A stretch of 64,000 bases of DNA from Adenophora triphylla var. japonica (lineage: Eukaryota; Streptophyta; Magnoliopsida; Asterales; Campanulaceae): the NCBI GenBank assembly GCA_022495995.1, contig JAFEMH010001476.1:62001-126000 (forward strand), in the 5' to 3' direction. The notes below the pieces were generated by a model, which saw nothing but the letters and a program-made list of their open reading frames with translations, ran no database searches and was not told the origin of the DNA. Below, piece after piece: positions 33,141 to 43,330 of the stretch. Made by a program: the position numbers and the translations under genes. Position 1 is the first letter of the stretch. Each line of letters starts with the position of its first letter.

Positions 33141-34848
33141 CTAGTACTGTTCTCATTCAATCAAGTCCTCCTCCGACATTGTAATTAAGTCTTCAATTTT
33201 CCATACGCAAGTTTTCTTTCTTTTCTTGCTAGACTTGAGACATTATTTTGCACCCCACATTACATTTAATGAAATGGTTTTGTTCTATGTGATCACTTGC
33301 ATTGCTCAACAAGTAATTCCACAAATGATTAATGCTTTGATTAATTGGTGTTAGAAAGTCAATCGAGAGCTCCCCATACACCTTACCATACCCCACACAA
33401 AGGCCTCCATCAAGCCATACACTTTCCAAAACATGTCCCCACCATCACCTTGACCAAGTCAACGACGGCAGGAACATCAAAGGACAACAAAAGGTCACTC
33501 AGCATCAAAAGATTGACCCCATGTCGACAACAATCTAGGGGCTTGCCTTCGCCCTCGTGCGCATCAAGAAAGTTCAAGCAGGGGCTTGCCTTCGCCCTCA
33601 AATGCTTCAAAAAAAAAAAAAAAAAAAAGAGCTCAGCGAAGCTACAAAAAAAAAGCTCAGCGAAGCTACAAAAAAAAAAAGAAGCTCAAGCGTAAGCTAC
33701 AAAAAGCTCAAGCAGAAGCTACAAAAAAAAGAGCTCAAGCAGAAGCTTCACAAAAATAAATGAGGTCAAAGACCCAGCGCCAGCGATCAAGAAGCAATGG
33801 ATTCATTGAAACTGCCGTCAAATACGACTTGTCAAGGAATCACCTCAAGGCCCGTGCCTCATCATTCAACCTTCCGAGCATTTTCGCCAAAGGCCGCACA
33901 AATACTCATGCCCTGGCCCCAAAGCCAAACACGGTTCGACCCCGAACTACGTCGACCTGAGCTCCTTGTCTCAAGGGGAACGTAGGCAACCAGAAATGGT
34001 CCGGTCATAAACACATACAAATCCACAAACCCGGTCTCATCAATGACCTCTCCTATATACAAACCTTCTTTCACACCAGACCAACTCGATCCTTGATACC
34101 GATTGACTTTCTCCTCGTGATTAATCAAAGCATATCAGGTTTAATTGTTGAATAACTTGAACATCAACAAAGGGTTTTAAGCAAACAAGTGATCATTGTG
34201 AACAAATCAGGTTTTCAAATGTCTCGACAAGTCTTCTTTTTCTACAAAATAGGAAAATAGAGCTAAACACTGATTTTCTGTCAGCAAGGGCTTCCATACA
34301 CTTTTTACAAGCTTTTCAGTACTCATACTCTCTCAAAAGAGTCAAACCCAAAAGCATTTCTTTTGTGCCTACATCAAATAAGGCATTCACACAAAAGGGG
34401 AACCGTTCCCACCTTTTCAAAAATAAATACGCCCTTGCAAGTGTACATTACGAGTCATTTCTCCCACAAAAGAGGGTCGAACTACGTAGACCTGAGCCCC
34501 TCAAGGGGAACGTAGGCAGCCTTCGTTAGTTCGGTCTAAGGAATACACAAAATTCCAAAAATTGACGCCACCAAGGCTCAGGCAAGAAGCAAGCAAGAGA
34601 TTTTGCGTCTCGACAAAGCTTTAAAAGTAAATCACAAATCATCACAGTTAAAACACTTCTTGATGAGTTCAAGCACGGTCTACTCTCGATTCACAACATG
34701 CTAAGAGACAACTTAAAACATTTAACAATCAATGTGTCTGCAATGACGATGAATGGATACTCAGTGTTTCAGAAGGTCATTCCATGCTACTCGCATTTGG
34801 CCCTTCATCACTCTTTTCTTTCTTCCCTCGTCCCCAACGAGTATTCTT
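33141..34848 (+). other. TatB middle region, non-coding, with conserved GAACTACG blocks
   Basis: 33595-33760 is a run of GAAGCTACAAAAAAAA / AGCTCAAGC units. Blocks reading GAACTACGT.GACCTGAGC then AAGGGGAACGTAGGCA occur at about 33943 and 34473. 33935-34370 is colinear with TatA 44960-44520 (reverse strand), so it is a retained part of the family and not random insertion. No reading frame is conserved between them. Confidence 0.7.
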
Positions 34849-35823
34849 TCATTCCACATGAGCGAGTTCTGTCTCTCTCATTCCGAGATCAGGAGTCCTC
34901 CTAGTCGTGTCAAACGAACCCGTCGCTCTCAGAGCATCGTTCACCCGTGCCTCGGCTCGGATCTCCTCCCTACGAGTCTGCAAAAGGGGACCTCTCCCCA
35001 AATGGGCTTTGTCAACTCGAGTCCCGTAGTCAAATAAAGCGTCTCCCGTGACACCCTGAGGGTTAACCCAAGCTTCTGCACTCCTAAGGTCGCAGTTGAA
35101 ATGGAAATCTTGCCCCAGAACCGCTTTGCGCCTGCTCCCCAAAACCAATTGGGTCGGCCCGACATGCTGCTCATCTATGTATTCGGTGGTCAACACAACA
35201 CTCTCCCGACGTCGAAGGAGCACCACATGAGGGAAAGCGGAATACTTCCATACCCTCGTAAAATACGTAAAGGCATCGGGATCTCGTCATGCAGTAAAGA
35301 AGCTACCTCCACATTGGCAATGCCATCCTGCGGCCAAAGAAAGGCTCCCGCCTCATCCCGAACCGCCAGAAACAAGCAACGGAACATAGAAAGAGGACCA
35401 AGGCAAACACGAAACTCGACAACATAGGAACCTTCTCGGGCCCTCCTAGTCTCAATCCCCCAAGGGGGAAACCCACCAAATAAGCCGATGCATACCAAGA
35501 TGTGTCATCCATCTCTCCTGCGTATTGATCCATGTCCAAGACAAGAGGTCGCCAAGCAAACGTCCACTGACTAAGAGACGCCTGGAGACTCGTGTATGGT
35601 TTGAAGCCTCTCTCGCGACCATAATGCAAGCAAAGCAGGGGCTTCCCCCGCATGAATCGGTTCTCATCACCAGACGATCCACACCGTGGAAGGTTTTCCC
35701 CGGAACCAAAGGAATGATATCCTCGCCCGCCCGACAATGGCCTGCCATATCCAACAGAGCACCGTCACATATCCTGAGGTAGCCAACCCCGAAAAGAGTG
35801 GCTATCAAGCACAAAGCGAACAC
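34849..35823 (-). pseudogene. TatB antisense additional ORF remnant (DUF7745/mobile-domain-like)
   Basis: On the strand opposite gag, overlapping frames broken by at least three frameshifts read from 35823: GYLRICDGALLDMAGHCRAG, IIPLVPGKTFHGVDRLV, CLHYGRERGFKPYTSL, then a frame with SLLHDEIPMPLRILRGYGSI to about 35190, and EYIDEQHVGPTQLVLGSRRK to about 34849. The alternation of a hydrophobic helix, IPLV...TF..VDR and a later Trp/Pro-rich half resembles the DUF7745-type domain of plant extra ORFs. Tat-lineage elements such as Grande are known to carry extra ORFs antisense downstream of pol, which fits position and strand. Function of such ORFs is unknown. Confidence 0.5.
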
Positions 35824-36122
35824 GTCCAGGAGACATCACTCCCGCCACCGCTCATGAAACTGTCAAGGCTGCTTTGCCCCCAACTGCTCAGAAAACTTGC
35901 CAAAGCTTCCTCAGCCTCCACTAACCACAAATGCATTCCCAGCTCATGCGACATGCACAAAAATAATAATAAGCTAGCAACAATTCCTAGGTTAATCCCG
36001 GGAATCACAAATACGTCATTACATCTTAAAATAAAATACTTTGTTGTGCAAATATAAGTGTTTTATTACAGGTATAAAATGTCTGTTGCTCTACAAAAAA
36101 AAAGAGGGAAAGCAAAAGAGCC

Positions 36123-37536
36123 CTAATCCGACTCATCATCATCATCCTCCACAAATGAGAAATCCAGCATCTCGAAAAACTCGGCAGTCACATCCTCGTC
36201 ATCATGATACAAAGACTTCTCCTCGTGCGGGTACTCAAAGTACTCTGAAGGGTCAAAACCCGGTGAAAGGATCAAAGAAGGGATGCGAGGATGAACCCTC
36301 ACCCTGTGCCTCCGGCAGAGGAAAGAAGTGATAAAGGGTCTGCGGCCTCTAAGCCCCCGAAGACGTCCCCACATCAAAGACGTGTTGTTCTCGAACCGGC
36401 ACCTCCGGCTGTGGCCCTGGCTCAGCCCTCGAAGAAGGAGTATCCACAGACCTCCTCAAAGGCACTGGCTAGAATGCCGCCGCGTGCCTCGAAGACTCCG
36501 CAAGACGGCTTCCCGCGAACTTCCTTGCAAAAGGCCGCATCGCCACATAACGGCGGGTCAACGTGTCAAAGGATCTCCCCGAGGCTCGCACAAGCAAACA
36601 ACCAAAGAAACGCTCAAAGAAAATAGATACAGTCATACCCAACAAAAAGAGAAAAATAACAGAAACGATGCCAAGATGGAAAAGAGTAAGCACATGGCAC
36701 TCACTTTGGCGCATCCTGTCAACCCGATAGGCGGCAGGAGCTCGCTCGTGGACGGTACCGACACCCTCCGCCTCGATGAATCCCCGTGAACATACGTGAA
36801 GTCCAGGTAAGGCACCAACATCTAAAGGACGTGACGAGCCAGTCTGTCTTTCCCTCACCAACACCTATGGCGTCCTCAGCTTTTGCCTGACCAAGGCCGC
36901 ATACTCCTCGCCCTCCAGGACGAACTCCTTGGCACTCACGCCGGACCGGTACCTCTCATACTCCAGCACGTCCATATCAAGAGGACTCATCATATGGAAG
37001 GGCGGATCCCTCGAAGCCATAGGAGGCGCACCTGTGCCATACTGCCAGATAACCTCTCCCCCAAGTACACGGAGTCACAAGTAAGACCCCGCAGAAGCCT
37101 CTACTGCCGCATCACCCAGGGGGCACCCTCCGGCTCATCCTCATCATACCGAGTCCGAGTATACAGCGGAAACCCCTCCAAACTATCCCTCTCCCGTCCT
37201 CCTCTTCCTCAAAGGATGAGCCCAGCACATCATGGCGGGATAACCGAACATGGCCTCATCCTCCCAGTCCCACGGCCGGCAACGGAAGATCTCATAGCAC
37301 CCCGCCTGCAACGAAAAAGCAGATAGTGAACAAAACAGAAAAAAGGGGGATTCCTACTCTAAACCATCGGCACCACCGCCTGGTAAAGACTCCTGCATCT
37401 CGAAGCCTCCGCCAGCCACCTCATCATCCTCGGTGAACCCAGCACCTTCCTCGACCGGATAGTCTAAGAAGTCCGTAGGAGTAAGAACGAAGAAGGAAAG
37501 AGAAGACGAGCCATCCCTCCTCTCCTTATCCAGCAC
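36123..37536 (-). pseudogene. TatB antisense acidic ORF pieces upstream of the extra ORF
   Basis: Two minus-strand frames (37354-37536 and 36123-36377) end alike: SPGFDPSEYFEYPHEE... then an acidic tail, and LTPTDFLDYPVEE... then an acidic tail. Their similarity suggests duplicated pieces of one antisense ORF. 36378-37350 is open in several frames with no recognisable domain. Confidence 0.35.
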
Positions 37537-37594
37537 CTCAGGCGTCCCACGTCTTCAACACCTCAACAACTCGGTCAGAGGCGCCCCACGGCCT

Positions 37595-37785
37595 CAAACA
37601 TCTCACCAAGTTCAGACAGAGGCACCACCTCGCCCTCACCATAAGTTCAGACAGAGGCAACACCTCGCCCTCACCGCAAGTTCAGACAGAGGTGCCACCT
37701 CGCCCTCATCGTAAGTTCAGACAGAGGCACCACCTCGCCCTCACTGCAAGTTCAGACAAAGGCGCCATAGCGTCCTCAGCATTTC
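37595..37785 (+). repeat. TatB 3' array 1, about 35-bp units
   Basis: Five units of AAGTTCAGACAGAGGCACCA then CCTCGCCCTCAC. Confidence 0.85.
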
Positions 37786-38204
37786 AGCGACTTCGGTCAC
37801 AAGCACCTCCTCCTGCAGGTAAACACAGCGAAGGTATGTCAATAAACTTCAAATGCGAGACATATCTGTAATAAATGCTACATAAAAGAGGAATCCCAGC
37901 ACGGCATGATGCCTTTCTAAAAAATTCCCACAAGCAAAAGTTCTTACATGACTCACAAAATGCGCCATCAAACTCAACTTAGGTCCAGACGCCTTAGAAT
38001 AGTCTCAACCTAGGGTCATACTCCTAAACTAGGTCTCAACATAGGGTAAACACCCCCAAATCAGTCTCACTTAGGGTAGAGACACCTTCAAAGAAAATCA
38101 ACTTATATGCTCCTCGCCTTTTTCGGCCATCAAAGTAAGTCCGAGCTCCTTCCCCAGCAAGTCAAAAAGGGAATTCTTGCCAACCCGTACAAGACTACAT
38201 ATCC

Positions 38205-38365
38205 CCAGCACCGGCCGTCAGTGTAAGCCCGGACTTCGCCCAATCAACGGCAATTCAACCACCGGTCGTCAGTGTAAGCCCGAACTTCGCCCACTCAATG
38301 GCAATTCAACCACCGGCCGTCAATGTAAGCCCGAACCTCGCCCACTCAATGGCAAAACAAGCGCA
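38205..38365 (+). repeat. TatB 3' array 2, 51-bp units
   Basis: Three units of CACCGGCCGTCAGTGTAAGC then CCGAACTTCGCCCACTCAATGGCAATTCAAC; a shortened relative recurs near 38440. Confidence 0.85.
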
Positions 38366-38619
38366 AGAAGGAGCCAACACCTCCTAGCACAAATCTCAAG
38401 GCACAAAACGCCTCCAAAATGCTCAACGGCAACTCAAGCACCGGCCATCAAAGTAAGCCTGACGTCACCTTCTCAGCAGAAAAAAGGTCCCTACAAGGCC
38501 ACATATCCCCAGCAGATGAACACCGGCAGTCATCGTAAGTCCAACCTTCTCCCCAGCAGGCAAAGCGCAAGGCATTCACACCTCTCGCAATCAAAGCACA
38601 AGGCAGCCATGCCTCCACA

Positions 38620-39010
38620 ACCGCAGCCAGAAGACGATTCAAAGTCCTCACGCATGGCAAACCGCAGCCAGAAGACGATTCAAAGTCCTCACACATGGCA
38701 AACCACAGCCAGAAGACGATTCAAAGTCCTCACGCATGGAAAACCGCAGCCAGAAGACGATTCAAAGTCCTCACGCATGGCAAACCGCAGCCAGAAGACG
38801 ATTCAATGTCCTCACGCATGGCAAACCGCAGCCTTAAGACGATTCAAAGTCCTCACGCATGGCAAACCGCAGCCGGAAGACGATTCAAAGTCCTCACGCA
38901 TGGCAAACCGCACGGAAAGACGATTCAAAGTCCTCACGCATGGCAAACCGCAGCCAGAAGATGATTCAAAGTCCTCACGCATGGCAAACTGCAACCAGAA
39001 GACGACTCAA
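38620..39010 (+). repeat. TatB 3' array 3, 41-bp units
   Basis: About nine units of CAGCCAGAAGACGATTCAAA then GTCCTCACGCATGGCAAACCG, over 95% alike. The 297-codon frame spanning it is a repeat product. Confidence 0.93.
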
Positions 39011-39715
39011 GTCTTCATACTATCTCCAGCCCGAAAGGCTTTAAACCACTCAGTCCGGGAGACTGTATAAATCAGCCAAACTACTATCTCCAGCCCGGAA
39101 GGCTTTAAACCACTCGGTCCGGAAGACCGTATAAACCTCCCCCATCACTATCTCCACGGCCCGGAAGGCTTTAAACCACTCGGTCCGAAGACCGTATAAA
39201 CCTCCCCATCACTATCTCCACGGCCCGGAAGGCTTTAAACCACTCGGTCAGGAGACCGTATAAATTAGCCAAACTACTACCTCCCGGCCAGGAAGGCTTT
39301 AAACCACTCGGTCCTAAGACCGTATAAACCTCCCCCATCACTATCTCCAGCCCGGAAGGCTTTAAACCACTCGGTCCGGAAGACCGTATAAACCTCCCCC
39401 ATCACTATCTCCAGCCCGAAAGGCTTTAAACCACTCGGTCCGGAAGACCGTATAAACCTTCCCCACCACTATCTCCAGCCCGGAAGGCTTTAAACCACTC
39501 AGTCCGGGAGACTGTATAAATCAGCCAAACTACTACCTCCAGCCCGGAAGGCTTTAAACCACTCGGTCTGAAAGACCGTATAAACCTCCACCATCACTAC
39601 CTCCAGCCCGGAAGGCTTTAAATCACTCGGTCCGAAAGACCGTATAAACCTCCCAAATCACTATCTCCGGCCCGGAAGGCCTTAAACCACCCGATTAGGA
39701 AAATCGTAAAATTTC
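39010..39715 (+). repeat. TatB 3' array 4, about 64-bp units
   Basis: Eleven units containing CCCGGAAGGCTTTAAACCAC then TCGGTCCGGAAGACCGTATAAACC. Each has a CGGTC...GACCG stem. Confidence 0.93.
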
Positions 39716-40251
39716 CATCCCAGGACACCACCACGTCCTCACAATTGACCTCGGCGGTCACCACATCTTAGGACACCACCACGTCCTTACCACTGACCTC
39801 GGCGGTCACACGATACTTCAGGGCACCACCACGCCCGCACTCACAGATTCGCGACCTCTGAACTACGACCAGGCTTGATTCCCGTGAGGGATACGTAGGA
39901 ATCCTATCACAGGGTCCAGCCATCGACCTATGCGGTCACCCAGGACACCACCACGTCCTTACCAATGACCTCGGCGGTCACACGACACTTCAGGGCACCA
40001 CCACGCCCGCATTCACAAAACACTCACCCCACACCCGAACTACGATCAGGCTTGATTTCCGCGTGGGATACGTAGGAATCCTATCACAGGTCCGGCCTTT
40101 GCCGGACCTAAATCGGTCACACAATAGGACACCACCATGTCCTCACACCGACCTCCACGATCACTTCCTCTCCCAGCACGCGATTCAGATTAGGACCCTT
40201 ATCTTATCGGCGACCCCACTTCTTTCATAAGTGACGTCGTCGAGGGGCTTC
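39716..40251 (+). repeat. TatB 3' terminal repeats and polypurine tract
   Basis: Alternating GGACACCACCACGTCCT and GACCTCGGCGGTCAC words, with two copies of GAACTACGA.CAGGCTTGATT then GGATACGTAGGAATCCT (about 39860 and 40040), also found in TatA at 42640-42585. The interior ends with the polypurine tract GAGGGGCTTC at 40242-40251, directly before the 3' LTR. Confidence 0.85.
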
Positions 40252-41661
40252 TGTAAGTACCCCAATCTGGATCACCCCCTTTCAAGCACACGGGAAGCAC
40301 CGCAGACTCATCAACGCAGTCTCGACGACCTCTGGCACTCAAAACCCTCTCAAAACCCCCAACCAAACCAAGGAAGGAGCCTTTCTGGGATAAAAAGGGA
40401 CAAAAGGACCTTTTGGGAATTTTCAGGAAATTGGAAAAGCAATAATGGTCCGTACGGACCTCTTTGCTTTAATAATTACTGAATCCCCTTAAAGTCCACT
40501 ATATTCCCTCAAATCCCGGAAGTAATCATCACTCCCATACATGGTTGGTCCGTACGGACCTTATTGCAGCCTAGTTGGTCCGTACGGACCTTCTTGCAAG
40601 GGGACACCATAATTACAGAATATTCACCATCATCACATATTCCCTCAAATCGAGGAAAACCAAGATTCTGGTTTACCTAGAAGGTCCGTACGGACCTTCT
40701 TGCACGAAAATTTTTACTATAAAGAGAGGGCTCCCCCTCCTCATTTTCACACACCTCCCACTTTTCTCTTCCTCCCTAAGCCTTCAGGCTTCCCCTCTAA
40801 GTCCTCTCGAGGCACTCCCGGCCCCTTTCGGATCCTTCCGAGGCCTTCCGAGCCCCCTTGTGGTGCTTCGAAGCCTCCCCGAGCGCTCCCGCGACGCTCC
40901 CGCGCTACCCCGAGGCACTCTCGAGGTACTCTGAGGCCCCTCGTGGTACTCCGAGGCCTTGCCTGGTCTTTCCACGGTGTCTCGGCTCTTTCCGAGTCAA
41001 ACCGGCAATCCCAAACCACGCCGAACCTCTGCCCGAATCCAGCCAACGATTCCAATGCACGCCGAACCTCTGCCCGAGTGATCCCGACGATCCCCACGTA
41101 CGCCGAACCTCTACCCGAATGCAGCCTGCAACCTCAACTCACACCAAAACTCTGTCCGCAGACAACCGGCCCCTCCCAAAGCAATCCCGGTCCGTGTCGG
41201 AACACTATTCCATCCTCAAACACTATTCCCCAGCGGAAGACAGACATGAACCAACATTGGTAAGGCTTCCTTCCATTACTATTTCAATACATTTCAATAC
41301 GTAGTGTACAATATAGACATCCGACACAGCATGCATTTTTAAAAGCACACACACACACACACAACATTTTAAAGGATATTAGGGGTATCCGAAAGACTCG
41401 TTTTACGAGGCGACTCGGGTGAGCTCTAATATTCTAATATTCTCTTCTCGAGGAGTCATCTGACTTCCGAACTCAAAATCTCATCACACAAAAACAGTTT
41501 AAAATTATCTTTAAACTGATGCCCTTTTTCAATGTTTTAGGCTTAATAAAAACGGCGTGGCGACTCTACAAATGCGAAAACAAACGGCGAGACACCTCCA
41601 AACGAAATAATGCCAGATGCCGGGGCGCGAGCACGCTGCCTCTCGGATCCGGGTAATTTCA
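40252..41661 (+). repeat. TatB 3' LTR
   Basis: 1410 bp, TGTAAGTACC...GGTAATTTCA, followed by TSD GGTTG. Scattered substitutions and a shorter (CA)n run separate it from the 5' LTR, so the insertion is not brand new. Confidence 0.95.
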
Positions 41662-41666
41662 GGTTG

Positions 41667-42451
41667 CCACTTGATAATCTGAGGCGGATGGAGCCTGATT
41701 ACCAAGTGGAGGGAAAGGAATTGTAATGAAGCAAGTAAATGAGAGAGAGAGATGGAGGGAATCGTTACCCTTGTAGTCCTCAACTCCCACACCAAGTTAG
41801 GTGCAGGAGTCTTCAATTCAGCTGCTGGAGTGGAGGTTTAGATACGGATGGAGTGCTGGATTGAGATTTTCAAGGTGTTTATGAAGTATGAAGGTAATTG
41901 GGTAGGATGTATATGAGAGATGAAGGAATTGAGTGAGAAGGGTTGAATTGGAAGGGAATTGGTGTATGTTTGGAGGGAAGGAGGAGAGAGGTACGTTTCT
42001 GAATGAATTTTGGTAGAGTGACTTTGGGAAGTTTAAAAGGGATCCAAAAATGAGAGGCAGAGGGCTTTATTTATAGCTGCAGATGATGGGAACATTGTGT
42101 CGCCCGACGTCCTGCAACCAATTTCTGTGGTTCAAGTTGTCGCGTGACGACACAAGTTGTCACGTGATAACATATGTTGTCGCGTGACACAATGTGACCA
42201 TAACTGTTTCTGGCGCCAAATTGCTGCTTCTGGAACATTCTGAGATAATTCCTTAAAGGTCCAAAGCAATTAATTCCCTGTAGGTCCTTCTGTACATAAA
42301 AATGACTTAAACGCACTTTCTTCTCAAAAACTTATAAAAAGTTTCCGGAAGTCTCGGAATGGACCAGGAATTTACCAAAATGCCCCTAGTGCAATTTTAT
42401 CATATTAAAATGCACCTAAAAAGGGTCGCGAATTGGATTGGCGTACTTACA
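41667..42451 (-). repeat. TatA 3' LTR, proximal segment with U3 promoter
   Basis: Continues the TatA LTR beyond TatB; matches 48813-49597. On the minus strand it starts TGTAAGTACGCC at 42451, carries four TGTCGCGTGACA-type motifs (42178, 42158, 42138, 42098) and then TATAAATAAAG (complement of about 42065-42075). Preceded on the minus strand by the polypurine-like GAGGGGCTC at 42460-42452. Confidence 0.93.
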
Positions 42452-42644
42452 GAGCCCCTCGGCAACGTCACTTATGGAAGAAGTGAGGTTGTCGATAAAA
42501 TAAGACCCAATCCCAATGAGCAGCGAGGGATAAGGCGGAGGGCTGGACAATGATCTGGGGAGATCAGATGGCTGGACCTTTGGAGAAAGGATTCCTACGT
42601 ATCCCTAGGAGGGAATCAAGCCAAATCGTAGTTCGGAACAGGTG

Positions 42645-43330
42645 AGAGCGTACGGCGTCTCGAACCGAAATAACAATGACATGAGACATACGGTGTCTCG
42701 AACCGATTTGAAAGTGACGCGAGACCTACGGTGTCTCGAACCAATCTTGAAAATATTGTGAGACCTACGGTGTCTCGAACCGATTTTGAAAATGACGCGA
42801 GACCTACGATGTCTCGAACCGCTTTTGAAAATGTTGTCAGACCTATGGTGTCTCGAACCGATTTTGAAAATGTTATGAGACCTACGGTGTCTCGAACCGA
42901 TTAAGAAAATGTTGTGAGACCTACGGTGTCTCGAACCAATTTTGAAAATGACGCGAGACGTACGGTGTCTCGAACCGCTTTTGAAAATGTTGTGAGACCT
43001 ACGGTGTCTCGAACCGATTTTGAAAATGTTGTGAGACCTACGGTGTCTCGAACCGATTTTGAAAATATTGTGAGACCTACGGTGTCTCGAACCGATTTGA
43101 AAGTGATGTGAGACCTACGGTGTCTCGAACCGCTTTGAAAATGTTGTGAGACCTACGGTGTCTCGAACCGATTTTGAAAATGATGTGAGACCTATGGTGT
43201 CTCGAACCAATTTGAAAGTGTTGTGAGACCTACGGTGTCTCGAACCGATTTGAAAGTGTTGTGAGACCTACGGTGTCTCGAACCGATTTGAAAGTGTTGT
43301 TAGACCTACGGTGTCTCGAACCCGATTTGA
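42645..43330 (-). repeat. TatA 3' array, about 38-bp units
   Basis: About eighteen units, plus strand GAGACCTACGGTGTCTCGAA then CCGATTTTGAAAATGTTGT. Each has a GAGAC...GTCTC stem with loop CTACGGT. It occupies the same position before the 3' LTR as the TatB arrays but shares no sequence with them. Confidence 0.93.

Larger units (their letters stand above)
28358..41661 (+). mobile_element. TatB, non-autonomous Tat/Ogre-like gypsy element with gag remnant, nested in TatA LTR
   Basis: TSD GGTTG at 28353-28357 and 41662-41666. LTRs 28358-29775 and 40252-41661 begin TGTAAGTACCCC and end GGGTAATTTCA. The PBS directly follows the first LTR. The interior (10.5 kb) holds a decayed gag, no recognisable reverse transcriptase, RNase H or integrase, an antisense extra-ORF remnant and at least five tandem arrays before the polypurine tract. 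A gag-bearing element without pol corresponds to the TR-GAG type. The LTR starts and PBS resemble those of TatA, but the LTR bodies differ. Confidence 0.93.

Noticed and set aside
38177..39070. 297-codon frame across array 3, and regularly spaced repeats that resemble a CRISPR array
   Set aside because: Direct 41-bp tandem units without unique spacers, inside a retrotransposon 3' region; neither gene nor CRISPR.
42914..43111. RPTVSRTDFENV repeat protein
   Set aside because: Translation of the 38-bp TatA array.
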